Source of the DNA: Chitinophagaceae bacterium
GTDB lineage: Bacteria > Bacteroidota > Bacteroidia > Chitinophagales > Chitinophagaceae
Length of the DNA stretch: 64,000 nt
NCBI GenBank assembly: GCA_017307755.1
Contig: JAFKGQ010000021.1
Location: 1-64,000 of the forward strand
Direction: 5' to 3'
This document shows, in pieces, positions 1 to 8,311 of this stretch. The translations under genes were made by a program, and so were the position numbers. The stretch's first letter is position 1, and the number at the start of each line of letters is the position of its first letter. Under the pieces are notes generated by a model. The model did not search any database. It had not been told where the DNA came from and worked only from the letters and a program-made list of their open reading frames with translations.

Positions 1-1
1 C

Positions 2-2356
2 GAACGGATCGGGAATATGCTGGAAGACATTGGGCCGGAGGTGGTGGTGACGACGGGCAGCTGCCGGGGCGCGATAGGGAGTGTTGGGGGACTGGTGGTG
101 GAGCTGGATGGGGATGCGTCGGCGATCGGTCAGGCGCCGGCGGCGGCGTTGAGGGCGGGTGCCGGCGGCGGGGATGCGGCCTATGTGATCTATACGTCGG
201 GATCGACGGGTCGGCCCAAAGGAGTGGTGATCGAACATGGGAGCCTCATCAATTACCTGTTAACGGGCAAGGACCGTTACCGGTCGGCGGATGGCCAGGG
301 TTGCATGGGGAGCTTTGCGCATCTGCCTTTCACCTTTGATGCATCGGTGACGGGGATCTTTCTACCGCTGCTATGGGGAAAAGCGATTGTTATCGGAGCG
401 AAGAAAGGAGTGGAAACATTTGAGGATGAAAATTTTCAACGCTATGCGCCTTATGATTTTATCAAGCTGACGCCTGGGCATCTGTCGTTGCTGGAGAAAG
501 AGATGGGGAAGGGAAAGGTGTTGTTGACGAAGAAGCTGGTGTTGGGAGGGGAGGCGCTACAGCGGCAGCATTTTCAATATTTGGTAGACGAGGGATTGGA
601 GGTAGAGCTGATCAATGAGTATGGCCCGACGGAGGCGACGGTAGGTTGTTGTATGTATAGGTTCGAAACGCAAGAGGGTCAGGTGGGATCTGGCAGCCAT
701 GGGGTATGGATCGGGCAGCCGATGGATAATGTACAGGTGTATATCCTGGATGGTCAAAAACAACTATGTGCGATAGGAGTAGAGGGGGAGGTGTATATCG
801 GAGGAGCGGGAGTTGGGAGGGGTTATCTGAACCAGCCGGAGCTGACGGCGGAGCGTTTTGTGAGCAATGAGTATGGAGAGGGTCGGTTGTACCGGACGGG
901 TGATAAGGGCCGGTGGCTGGGGGATGGGAATATTGAATTTTTGGGACGGGTGGATGAACAGGTAAAGATCAGGGGCTACCGGGTGGAACCCGGAGAGGTG
1001 GAGGAGGTGTTGAAGGGCTGTCCTGGTGTTGGGCAGGTGGTGGTGCTGGCGGAGCGAGAAGGAGAGGAGGTGAAGGGGCTGGTGGGTTATGTGGTGGCGA
1101 CAGAAGGGTATGAGCGGGAGGAAGTAAAAGGGTGGCTGCTGCGTCAGCTGCCGGAGTATATGGTGCCGGGCCGGTTGGTGGAGGTGGAGGAGATACCGCT
1201 GACGGCCAATGGGAAGGTGGACCGTGCGGCGCTGGGCCGTCAGGGCGGGTTATTGTTGGAAGGGCGGGGATATGCGGCGCCGGAGGGGGCGTTGGAGCGG
1301 AAGATGGCGGGGATCTGGTCGGAGTTGCTGGGGGTAGAGCGAGTGGGGAGGGGTGATAATTTTTTTGAGCTGGGCGGTCATTCGCTGGTGGCGATCAGAT
1401 TAGTCGATCAGATAGGAAAGGAGTTGCACAAAGAAATATCTGTAAGCGACATTTTTGAATATCCGACCATCCAGACCCTGACAGCAAAATGGGATGCAGA
1501 TCAGCGTGCAAAAAAAGTACTCAATATAAAATCTTCCCGGAACAGGCACCTGGAGCTCTTGCATGACAACGGAGGGCAGTTCCATGTATTTCTTATTCCG
1601 GGAAATGGAGGCCGGAGCGATGTCTTTCAGCCGTTGGCGGGCGCACTCGGCAGCATGTATACCGTATATGGTTTTCACATGAAAGGAACGGAAAGGAGAG
1701 GGAAACCATTGGGTAGCATAAGATCGGTAGCCTCACAGAATATAAAATGGCTCAGACAAGTTCAGCCACACGGACCCTACCGGTTGATAGGTTATTGCTA
1801 TGGCGTCAATATTGCCTTTGAGATGGCGCGTCAGTTGGAGAAGGCCGGTGAAAAAGTCGATTACGTTGTCTTCCTTGACGGTCCGGCAGGACTATATAGG
1901 ATCCACGCCCCGGACATTAAAGAATCGGATATGGTTTTGCAGATGGTAGCCGATTATTTTGACCGGTTCAATATTCTCAAGCCTCCATATCCGGACTGGA
2001 TCCATCAGCTAAGAAAAGAGGTTACAGATCTGCCCATCATGGAAATAATGCCCCGCATCGCCGTGGTAGCCAAAGAGCATATCCCCGCTAAAACAGATGC
2101 CATTGATCTTCTGACAAGACTTGTCCAGGTGCGGATGGTCAACATTCAAATGACCTATGTACCAAAAGGAACGGTGAATGCCGAACTTATTGTTATGAAA
2201 GCTGAAGAAGGCAAGGGCGATCAGGAAGAAACCATGGGATGGCAAGGGCGGTCAAAGATCATCAGGACACTATGCGTTCCGGGTGATCATCACAGTATGC
2301 TCAATGAGAAAAATTCCGGGGCGATAGCCCGGCATTTAAAGACAATGCAACGCTAG
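2..2356 (+). CDS. Non-ribosomal peptide synthetase, C-terminal part (A-PCP-TE), 5' end outside window
   Basis: The frame is open from base 2, so this is the tail of a larger synthetase. Counted from the Met codon at 17, an adenylation domain (about 1-415) shows A3 YTSGSTGRPKG, A5 NEYGPTEAT, A7 YRTGD, A8 GRVDEQVKIRGYR and A10 LTANGKVD. A carrier domain follows with FFELGGHSL (Ser takes phosphopantetheine), then a type I thioesterase (about 525-779) that releases the peptide. The thioesterase nucleophile motif is GYCYG: Cys594 sits where Ser is usual. Asp621 (FLDGP) and the GDHHS histidines complete a triad. Reading the binding pocket by eye gives about D-A-T-K-V-G-E-V-G-K, closest to asparagine-type codes. 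Bases 1-1390 are extremely G-rich, while the thioesterase part is of ordinary composition. The terminal module identity is firm; the product is unknown. Confidence 0.93.
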   Translation, partial: ERIGNMLEDIGPEVVVTTGSCRGAIGSVGGLVVELDGDASAIGQAPAAALRAGAGGGDAAYVIYTSGSTGRPKGVVIEHGSLINYLLTGKDRYRSADGQGCMGSFAHLPFTFDASVTGIFLPLLWGKAIVIGAKKGVETFEDENFQRYAPYDFIKLTPGHLSLLEKEMGKGKVLLTKKLVLGGEALQRQHFQYLVDEGLEVELINEYGPTEATVGCCMYRFETQEGQVGSGSHGVWIGQPMDNVQVYILDGQKQLCAIGVEGEVYIGGAGVGRGYLNQPELTAERFVSNEYGEGRLYRTGDKGRWLGDGNIEFLGRVDEQVKIRGYRVEPGEVEEVLKGCPGVGQVVVLAEREGEEVKGLVGYVVATEGYEREEVKGWLLRQLPEYMVPGRLVEVEEIPLTANGKVDRAALGRQGGLLLEGRGYAAPEGALERKMAGIWSELLGVERVGRGDNFFELGGHSLVAIRLVDQIGKELHKEISVSDIFEYPTIQTLTAKWDADQRAKKVLNIKSSRNRHLELLHDNGGQFHVFLIPGNGGRSDVFQPLAGALGSMYTVYGFHMKGTERRGKPLGSIRSVASQNIKWLRQVQPHGPYRLIGYCYGVNIAFEMARQLEKAGEKVDYVVFLDGPAGLYRIHAPDIKESDMVLQMVADYFDRFNILKPPYPDWIHQLRKEVTDLPIMEIMPRIAVVAKEHIPAKTDAIDLLTRLVQVRMVNIQMTYVPKGTVNAELIVMKAEEGKGDQEETMGWQGRSKIIRTLCVPGDHHSMLNEKNSGAIARHLKTMQR

Positions 2357-2383
2357 TGTTCACATACGTTAAATCTTTCTATT

Positions 2384-4831
2384 ATGGTAAAACTAATTGC
2401 GGTTATTATCCTGATCATTGTACCCTTTGCCTTGATCGCACAGAAAGGAAATATTACAGTGAAAGGTCTTGTTGGAAATAGTCATGAGAAACCAATAGCA
2501 GGGGCTTCGGTATCATTAATGCGGGATGGTGGAGTTTCTGTGGTGCAATCGGCTGTTACGGACAGCAATGGGATATTCGAATTTAAGAATTTAAAGGAGG
2601 ATACGTATGTACTCACGATTACTGCCGTCGGGTATGTTAAATTTACCAGCCCGCCGCTTCCGATCGACGGGAGACGTCCTGAATTGTTGTTACCGCCCAT
2701 TATGCTCCCACAGGACGAGCCAAAGGTATTAAAAGCTGCCAATGTGACCAGTCAAAAACCCCTGATTGAACAACATATAGACAGGGTCACGGTAAATGTT
2801 GATGCCATGATCACGGCCGCGGGAGGCACTGCCTACGATGTCCTGATTCACTCGCCGGGGGTATTTATTGGCACAGATGGAGATATCAGCCTGAATGGTA
2901 AGAGTGGAGTATTGGTTTTAATCAATAACAAACCTACGTATCTGCCGGCACAGCAGGTTGTCGACTATTTGCGGTCGATGCCTTCTTCCATTCTGGACCA
3001 GGTGGAATTGATGAGTAACCCTCCCGCCAGGTATGATGCATCGGGGAATGCGGTGATCAATATACGGCTCAAGAAAAACCTGAATCGTGGGTTTAACGGT
3101 TCTTTGACGGCTAGTTATGGTCAAGGCGTCTATTGGAAGAGCAACGATGCATTGAATGTGAATTATAGGGACAAAAAAGTTGACTTCTTTGCGAATATCA
3201 GTTACGCCGGCGACCGGGGGTTTACCGCGGAAAACACCAACAGAACTTTTTATAATAATGCCGGGGCGACCAATTCCAGTATCTTTCTCAACACCAACTA
3301 TAAGTCTTCCGCGGATGCCATTTCCGGAAGAGTTGGGATGGATTATTCCATCGACAGAACGACGACCATCGGATTTCTGTTAACGGGTCTTACCCGACCA
3401 AGGAAGGATTACAGCCAGTACACAAGTCAGCAATTCGACGAATCGATGACGATGGCCTCTTCGGCGGTGGGAAACAAGAGCGGTCGATATCAATGGCGGA
3501 ATGGCGGCTTCAATTTAAATCTTCAGCACCGTTTCAGCAAACCCGGCCAGGAGCTCAATGCGGATTTGGATTATATTAGGTATCATTCCTATGGTGATCA
3601 ATCTTTATTCAATTCTGCCCATGTAGTCGGTAATGGCCTGGCGGAAGATAGCAATATCGTTTACAGGTTGCCAACGGATGTCAACATTTATTCTTTTAAG
3701 ACAGATTATGTTCAACCATTGAGGGCCAGAGCCGAATTCGAGGCAGGGATAAAATCGAGTTATGTTTCGACCGGTGACGAAACTCAATATTTTATCCAGT
3801 CGGGTTCGGGCACCACTCCTGACCTGGGCCAAACCAGTAATTTCAAGTACACGGAAAATATCAATAGCGGATATGTCACCATCAAAAAAAATTGGAGCAG
3901 ATGGGAGGTCAAAGCCGGGGCACGGGTGGAGAATACACAATCAAAAGGCAATCAACTGGGCAATTCGGTGGTTAAGGACTCTTCCTTTCAACGCAACTAT
4001 ACAAACCTTTTTCCCACTTTATTTATATCCCGTAAACTGGACAGCGCAGGCAGGCATACCCTGGTCCTGTCCTATGGAAGGCGAATCTTACGGCCAAACT
4101 ATCAGCAGCTCAATCCTTTCTTATTTTATCGCGACAAGTATTCGTATAGCGCAGGTAATCCCTACCTCAATTCTTCCTACAACGATCATATTGAATTATC
4201 ATACCGATATAAACAATATTTGACGGTGGGTCCTTATTTTGACAGAGTCGGAGGCATAGTTACTCAAAGTACGGAAGTGTCGGGGGACGTATTGATCACG
4301 AGGCCTCAAAATCTTTCCAGCGGGCATATGCTTGGGGCTACATTAAATCTTATCGTGCCGCCTACCCGGTGGTGGACGTTCAACTTGAACTTGAATGTGG
4401 CAAATGTGGTGAACAAAGGGTCGTTGCCGGGTGAATATCTGGATCAGCGGGTTACCTCGGGAGGTATTTCGCTTTTTAATCAGTTCAGGTTTGCCGGAAC
4501 CTGGGCCGGCGAATTAAGCGGATTCTGGCACAGCAAGATGTTGGCAGGGCAAACCATCACCGATCCGGTGTATTCGATAAATGCCGGTATTCAGAAGGCA
4601 ATTTGGCAGGGTAGGGGGATGCTCAAGTTGAGACTGGACGATGTCTTTTACACTTTCAGGACACAAAGTATCATCACTGCTGTCCAGCAGATATCAGCGG
4701 TTAAAAAGAGAACAGATTCCCGGGTTGTCGGTGTGGTGTTCAATTATAGATTTGGCAAGGAGGCGAACGCCAGGAAATCTCGTAAAAATCAGGGAGGTGC
4801 CATTGACGAAAAGAACAGGGTCGAGGAGTGA
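2384..4831 (+). CDS. TonB-dependent outer-membrane receptor, carboxypeptidase-regulatory-like N-terminus (815 aa)
   Basis: Signal peptide (residues 1-19, ending LIAQ) is followed by a carboxypeptidase-regulatory-like beta-sandwich (about 23-110). A plug-like region comes next (LIHSPGV, DGDISLNGK, LRSMPSSILDQVEL, YDASGNAVINI) and then a long aromatic-rich beta-barrel. This is the pattern of the Bacteroidota outer-membrane beta-barrel family (PF14905 type), not of SusC: it is shorter and has no SusD partner. It starts 27 bp after the synthetase stop and probably shares its transcript. It could therefore handle the peptide product or a metal complex of it; that is inference from position only. 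Confidence 0.85.
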   Translation: MVKLIAVIILIIVPFALIAQKGNITVKGLVGNSHEKPIAGASVSLMRDGGVSVVQSAVTDSNGIFEFKNLKEDTYVLTITAVGYVKFTSPPLPIDGRRPELLLPPIMLPQDEPKVLKAANVTSQKPLIEQHIDRVTVNVDAMITAAGGTAYDVLIHSPGVFIGTDGDISLNGKSGVLVLINNKPTYLPAQQVVDYLRSMPSSILDQVELMSNPPARYDASGNAVINIRLKKNLNRGFNGSLTASYGQGVYWKSNDALNVNYRDKKVDFFANISYAGDRGFTAENTNRTFYNNAGATNSSIFLNTNYKSSADAISGRVGMDYSIDRTTTIGFLLTGLTRPRKDYSQYTSQQFDESMTMASSAVGNKSGRYQWRNGGFNLNLQHRFSKPGQELNADLDYIRYHSYGDQSLFNSAHVVGNGLAEDSNIVYRLPTDVNIYSFKTDYVQPLRARAEFEAGIKSSYVSTGDETQYFIQSGSGTTPDLGQTSNFKYTENINSGYVTIKKNWSRWEVKAGARVENTQSKGNQLGNSVVKDSSFQRNYTNLFPTLFISRKLDSAGRHTLVLSYGRRILRPNYQQLNPFLFYRDKYSYSAGNPYLNSSYNDHIELSYRYKQYLTVGPYFDRVGGIVTQSTEVSGDVLITRPQNLSSGHMLGATLNLIVPPTRWWTFNLNLNVANVVNKGSLPGEYLDQRVTSGGISLFNQFRFAGTWAGELSGFWHSKMLAGQTITDPVYSINAGIQKAIWQGRGMLKLRLDDVFYTFRTQSIITAVQQISAVKKRTDSRVVGVVFNYRFGKEANARKSRKNQGGAIDEKNRVEE

Positions 4832-4836
4832 CATCC

Positions 4837-5466
4837 TCAGGCTTCACGGTCAATATCTTCCAATATTTGGTTGAGCGCGTTCAAATACCGTGTATAGTGA
4901 ATCCTGATATGCCATTTAAGTAGCTGATAAATGATGATCTGCAAGATCAGGACCCATAGGAACGGCGGCAGCAAGCCCGTTATAGTAAGCGGTGACGGGA
5001 AAAGGACTAATTGCCGGAAGAAGGTTAAAATGCTGTTTTCCCCTATTAATCCGATCAACACCAGGGAAGTTAATGGAACCGCGCAATAAACCATATTCCG
5101 ATACAATTCAATATTTATCTCCAGTTCATAAGCGATCCGCCGCAAGCTCTTCCGCAGACTTAGGTCGTAACGCAAGAGTTTCTTATAGAAAAGAAAAAAA
5201 CGCCAGAAGTAGAGCGCGCCCTGAACCAACAAGAGAAAGGTGATTAAACTGATAAGAAAAAGCGACAAAGCTGTTTGGGAACGAAGGATAAAAATAAGAA
5301 GCAGAAGAAGATAGAAAAGCGTCATTTTAAGAAAATCATTCCGAATGTGCTTCCTGATCCTGTAAACAATAGATGAGGTACCATTAATCGGCTGCAGGCT
5401 TTTTAGAGGGCGGCTATAAATGATCGTATCTTTTGACCAATCCTCTTTGAAATCATCAAGATCCAT
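4837..5466 (-). CDS. Membrane protein following an ECF sigma factor, possible anti-sigma factor (209 aa)
   Basis: A soluble N-terminus of about 45 residues beginning MDLDDFKEDW is followed by hydrophobic segments near residues 48-80 and 120-140 and a third near 160-180. The start overlaps the end of the sigma gene by 11 bp, so translation is probably coupled. No enzymatic motif is visible. In Bacteroidota, proteins with this acidic D/E-L-W type N-terminus and several membrane spans often sit directly behind ECF sigma genes. An anti-sigma role is plausible but inferred. It converges on the TonB receptor gene with only 5 bp between stops and no visible terminator. Confidence 0.6.
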   Translation of the reverse strand: MDLDDFKEDWSKDTIIYSRPLKSLQPINGTSSIVYRIRKHIRNDFLKMTLFYLLLLLIFILRSQTALSLFLISLITFLLLVQGALYFWRFFLFYKKLLRYDLSLRKSLRRIAYELEINIELYRNMVYCAVPLTSLVLIGLIGENSILTFFRQLVLFPSPLTITGLLPPFLWVLILQIIIYQLLKWHIRIHYTRYLNALNQILEDIDREA

Positions 5467-5965
5467 AACCCATTGATTTAAGAATTGTTTTTAATTTGGT
5501 TTTTATCCTCGTAAGTCTTACGCGAACATTCACGGCGCTTATGCCTAATGCGAGTGCTATCTCCCGGCTATTTTGCCCTTCCAGATACAGAAATACGAGC
5601 GCTTTCTCGACCTTATCCAATTTATGGAGGGCGCTATAAAGGATCGCCATCCGATCTTCCTGTTCGACGGAGGAGCGGGATTCAGTAGCGAGAATGGCTG
5701 TGTCCGGCAACACCTGCCGATCCGGTCTGCGGTTTTTCTTTTTAAAGTAGGTAATCGCGGTATTAATGCTTACTTTATACATCCATGAGCTAAACTCACT
5801 ATCTCCTCTGAAAGTATCAAAAGACTGCCATAATTGTAAAATTATGTCCTGAAACAGATCGTCCTGATCTTCCTTCTGGTCCTGATACAGGCGGCTTACT
5901 TTATGAAGTATACCCACATGTGTTTCAAGAAGCTCAACAAAACGGCTCTGTTTTGTACAAGACAT
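5456..5965 (-). CDS. ECF-type RNA polymerase sigma factor (169 aa)
   Basis: Region 2 is visible as DLFQDIILQLWQSFDTF plus SSWMYKVSINTAITYFKKK. Region 4 is a C-terminal helix-turn-helix with LYLEGQNSREIALALGISAVNVRVRLTRIK. Length is normal for the family. I start it at the ATG at 5965 (MSCTKQ); the longer frame would need a TTG at 5983 inside the preceding gene. It begins one base after that gene's stop and overlaps the next membrane-protein gene, so the three look like one coupled unit. Its regulon cannot be read from here. Confidence 0.87.
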   Translation of the reverse strand: MSCTKQSRFVELLETHVGILHKVSRLYQDQKEDQDDLFQDIILQLWQSFDTFRGDSEFSSWMYKVSINTAITYFKKKNRRPDRQVLPDTAILATESRSSVEQEDRMAILYSALHKLDKVEKALVFLYLEGQNSREIALALGISAVNVRVRLTRIKTKLKTILKSMGYGS

Positions 5966-5966
5966 T

Positions 5967-6257
5967 TTAGCGTTGACTTTCAAAGACTTCTATCGCCTTT
6001 TTTATCTCAAATTCCATCGTATTTTCTTTTGGTTCCTTTTGACCCTCCGGATCCAGGGACCATTTCCCATCCTTTGCCCTATAAAGGATGTATTCTTTGA
6101 GATCTTCTCCTGAGGATTCTGTTCTTACGAAATAGCCTCTTTTTGAAATATTTTTTTTGGGAGATAGAGCCCAACCAATGACTCCTTTTGGAAAGACCTT
6201 GCCGCTTTTCACCTGAACCTGGCGTCTATCGGGGAGGGTAATTGAAAACTTGCTCAT
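5967..6257 (-). CDS. Small hypothetical protein (96 aa)
   Basis: Start chosen at the ATG at 6257 (MSKFSI), preceded by an AGAG stretch; the frame extends upstream only to a TTG. The product is basic in its first half (ITLPDRRQVQVKSGKVFPKG) and acidic near the C-terminus (EPKENTMEFEIKK). It has no signal peptide or membrane span, and I do not recognise a family. It ends one base before the sigma factor start, so it may be part of that regulatory unit or simply the last gene of the ABC operon, 93 bp upstream. Confidence 0.55.
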   Translation of the reverse strand: MSKFSITLPDRRQVQVKSGKVFPKGVIGWALSPKKNISKRGYFVRTESSGEDLKEYILYRAKDGKWSLDPEGQKEPKENTMEFEIKKAIEVFESQR

Positions 6258-6350
6258 AAATTCTCTTTTAGAGTTAGTATTTCTTTTTATGGATGTGTTA
6301 CCTCCGGAGAGAAATTTTTTTTTGGGCGGCAACTTATAGTGGTTTTTATT

Positions 6351-7115
6351 CTATTTTAATTTTCTCAATGCACCCCCTGAAAGTATAACTGCGGCACTAT
6401 CTTCGACTTTTAGATTCAAAGAATTTATCTGTGCGTGGCCAAGATCCAATAAAGAGTATCCCTGGACATCTGCTTTTACTGATTGTATGTCCATTGTTTG
6501 CGGGCTTCTGAATTCCATGCCGTTATAGTTTAAGATATGCTTTTCATTGGTCTTCCAATAGTCGGTTGACAGCTCGATCACTAGTGATGACGAATCCTTT
6601 TGAGAAATATTCAGACTGTCAAGATGCCTCATCAGGCTTTCAACTTCGAAGGTCGATCTCCCGGACATTTTCACCGTCAAGGTCTTTTGCTTTAGTTTGA
6701 ACATTTCAAATTTGGTATCCGTGCCTTCAACGGATAAAAGTTCAGGTGCAGAAATCCTGACCAAGGTAGTCCATTTCATCCAGCCAGTGCTTGCGTAATC
6801 CACTGGTTTGTAAATGAATTTAACAAAAAGTGTATCATCTTCGATGCGGGTATTGATAGGTGTAGGATGTGAATTTAGCCATTCATTCAATACCCTGACT
6901 GAACAATGAGGGCTTTGTTCAAATGCGATATTGGTAATATTGCCGCCATCAATTTTCAAATATTTAAAGTGCTGGTTTAAAACTTGTTCATAGTTCCAAT
7001 AAAGGTCAGTTTTGTCGACTCTATTAAATTCTTTTTTCATGACCATATTGGAAAGGAACATCTCTGCAAGGATTGCTGCTAAAATTGAAATTAATATCTT
7101 TGTGCTCCATTTCAT
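6351..7115 (-). CDS. Membrane-anchored hypothetical protein, last gene of a GntR-ABC operon (254 aa)
   Basis: One N-terminal hydrophobic segment (about residues 6-24) is followed by an extracytoplasmic domain with alternating short beta strands, ending in LNLKVEDSAAVILSGGALRKL. The strand-turn pattern (TLTVKMSGRSTFEVE, SLNLKVEDSAAVILSG) resembles the head-domain/GIN repeats of DUF2807 proteins, which Bacteroidota often encode near transport regulators; the match is weak. It starts 4 bp after the GntR gene, so it belongs to the same transcript. Function unknown. Confidence 0.65.
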   Translation of the reverse strand: MKWSTKILISILAAILAEMFLSNMVMKKEFNRVDKTDLYWNYEQVLNQHFKYLKIDGGNITNIAFEQSPHCSVRVLNEWLNSHPTPINTRIEDDTLFVKFIYKPVDYASTGWMKWTTLVRISAPELLSVEGTDTKFEMFKLKQKTLTVKMSGRSTFEVESLMRHLDSLNISQKDSSSLVIELSTDYWKTNEKHILNYNGMEFRSPQTMDIQSVKADVQGYSLLDLGHAQINSLNLKVEDSAAVILSGGALRKLK

Positions 7116-7119
7116 ATCG

Positions 7120-7494
7120 CTAGTTGTTAAAATTCTCCTTTACAAATTGTTCGAACATTGTTTTTATTACCTTGAAATCAATTTTTAGCAGGTAGATATT
7201 TTTAAAGAAAACAGGGAGTTCGTTTTCTATAAATTGCTCCCGCCTAAACACCAAAATACGGTTCATGGCACAGTCTTCAATAAAATAGCCAATCCCCCTT
7301 TTGTTAACTATAATTTCCCGTTGTTGAAGAAAATCGTAAGCCCGCTGTACCGTATTCGGATTAACTTCCATGTTGATCGCAAGATCTCTTGTGCTGATAA
7401 GTCTGTTCCCCATTTTCCATTTCTTCAATAAAATCTGATCGCAAACATATTCTGCTATTTGTATATAAATCGCCGGGTTTTCTTTAAAGTCCAT
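7120..7494 (-). CDS. GntR-family regulator, short YtrA-like type (124 aa)
   Basis: Residues 1-75 form a GntR winged helix: IYIQIAEYVCDQIL, then GNRLISTRDLA, then NPNTVQRAYDFLQQREII with the wing KRGIGYF. The effector part is only about 45 residues, as in YtrA-type regulators that control their own adjacent ABC transporter operon. It lies 9 bp downstream of the permease gene on the same strand. The likely target is the inverted repeat at 9157-9176 before the first gene. The ligand is unknown; cell-envelope stress is typical for the subfamily. Confidence 0.85.
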   Translation of the reverse strand: MDFKENPAIYIQIAEYVCDQILLKKWKMGNRLISTRDLAINMEVNPNTVQRAYDFLQQREIIVNKRGIGYFIEDCAMNRILVFRREQFIENELPVFFKNIYLLKIDFKVIKTMFEQFVKENFNN

Positions 7495-7503
7495 TCTGTT
7501 GAT

Positions 7504-8298
7504 TTAGAATTCTTTTTCACGCAAACGGATAAATGATAATCCCCAGATCAATATCGGGATAACGTATGCAAGACTATAGGAAAAAATGGAGGCCCACTGC
7601 TTAGGGGGCTCAATAGAGCCAACTTCATTTCCAATCTGGATGGTCACGTGGTCGAACGGCGCTGCATCATTGATGTTACCAAAGAAGAGGACGGCAATGA
7701 GCCAGTTCAATCCGAATCCGCCAATGCAAATCAGGCAAACGGTCAGCGCGGACTTAATGAACCCCACTTTGTTGAAGTATAAAGAGCCAAGCAACATGGA
7801 TCCTGAAAGAAAAAACGAAAGTGAATATACTTTCCAGGTATTCCTACCATCAAAGGGGAAAACAAAGATAGATGCATATTGGGTTTTATACAAGGGATCC
7901 CTAGGGTTGAGACTGGACCTATAGGCAGAAATAAAACTGGCGTCCATCAGCCGAAAGAACACGAGGAAAGCCAGGGGGTATAATATACCTGCAATCAAAA
8001 TGCCACAGAGCCATTTTTCAAGATGTGAGGCCGGGAGTGTGAGATAGGATAAGCCACTTGCATTCGTAGAAAAATAGGCAAATACAAAGGACGCCATAAA
8101 ACAACCGCCTCCTGCGAAACCCCAAATAAAGGAAATGTTTTGTGCTGGCCCAAATCCTATAAATGTTTTGCAAAAAGCGTAAAGGATCAAGACCGAAACA
8201 AAAATAAGCACTGTAAAACCAAACATTTGAACCGGCCTTTCCAACAATGTTTTTTTTAAGAATAACAAAAACCTCTTTAAGCTAAATATATCGTTCAT
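7504..8298 (-). CDS. ABC transporter permease (264 aa)
   Basis: Five to six hydrophobic segments (for example VQMFGFTVLIFVSVLILYAF, ISFIWGFAGGGCFMASFVF, CGILIAGILYPLAFLVFF) and no binding-protein interaction motif. This fits the membrane half of an ABC-2-like exporter. I start at the ATG at 8298 (MNDIFS), 13 bp after the ATPase stop; a TTG at 8319 would overlap that gene. It pairs with the ATPase 8312-9145. The substrate cannot be predicted. Confidence 0.8.
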   Translation of the reverse strand: MNDIFSLKRFLLFLKKTLLERPVQMFGFTVLIFVSVLILYAFCKTFIGFGPAQNISFIWGFAGGGCFMASFVFAYFSTNASGLSYLTLPASHLEKWLCGILIAGILYPLAFLVFFRLMDASFISAYRSSLNPRDPLYKTQYASIFVFPFDGRNTWKVYSLSFFLSGSMLLGSLYFNKVGFIKSALTVCLICIGGFGLNWLIAVLFFGNINDAAPFDHVTIQIGNEVGSIEPPKQWASIFSYSLAYVIPILIWGLSFIRLREKEF

Positions 8299-8311
8299 TG
8301 CTCGGGATTTT

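Noticed and set aside
1132..1356. Second plus-strand reading frame inside the synthetase
   Set aside because: It exists because the G-rich coding sequence contains no stops in that frame; the A and carrier domain motifs are in the other frame.
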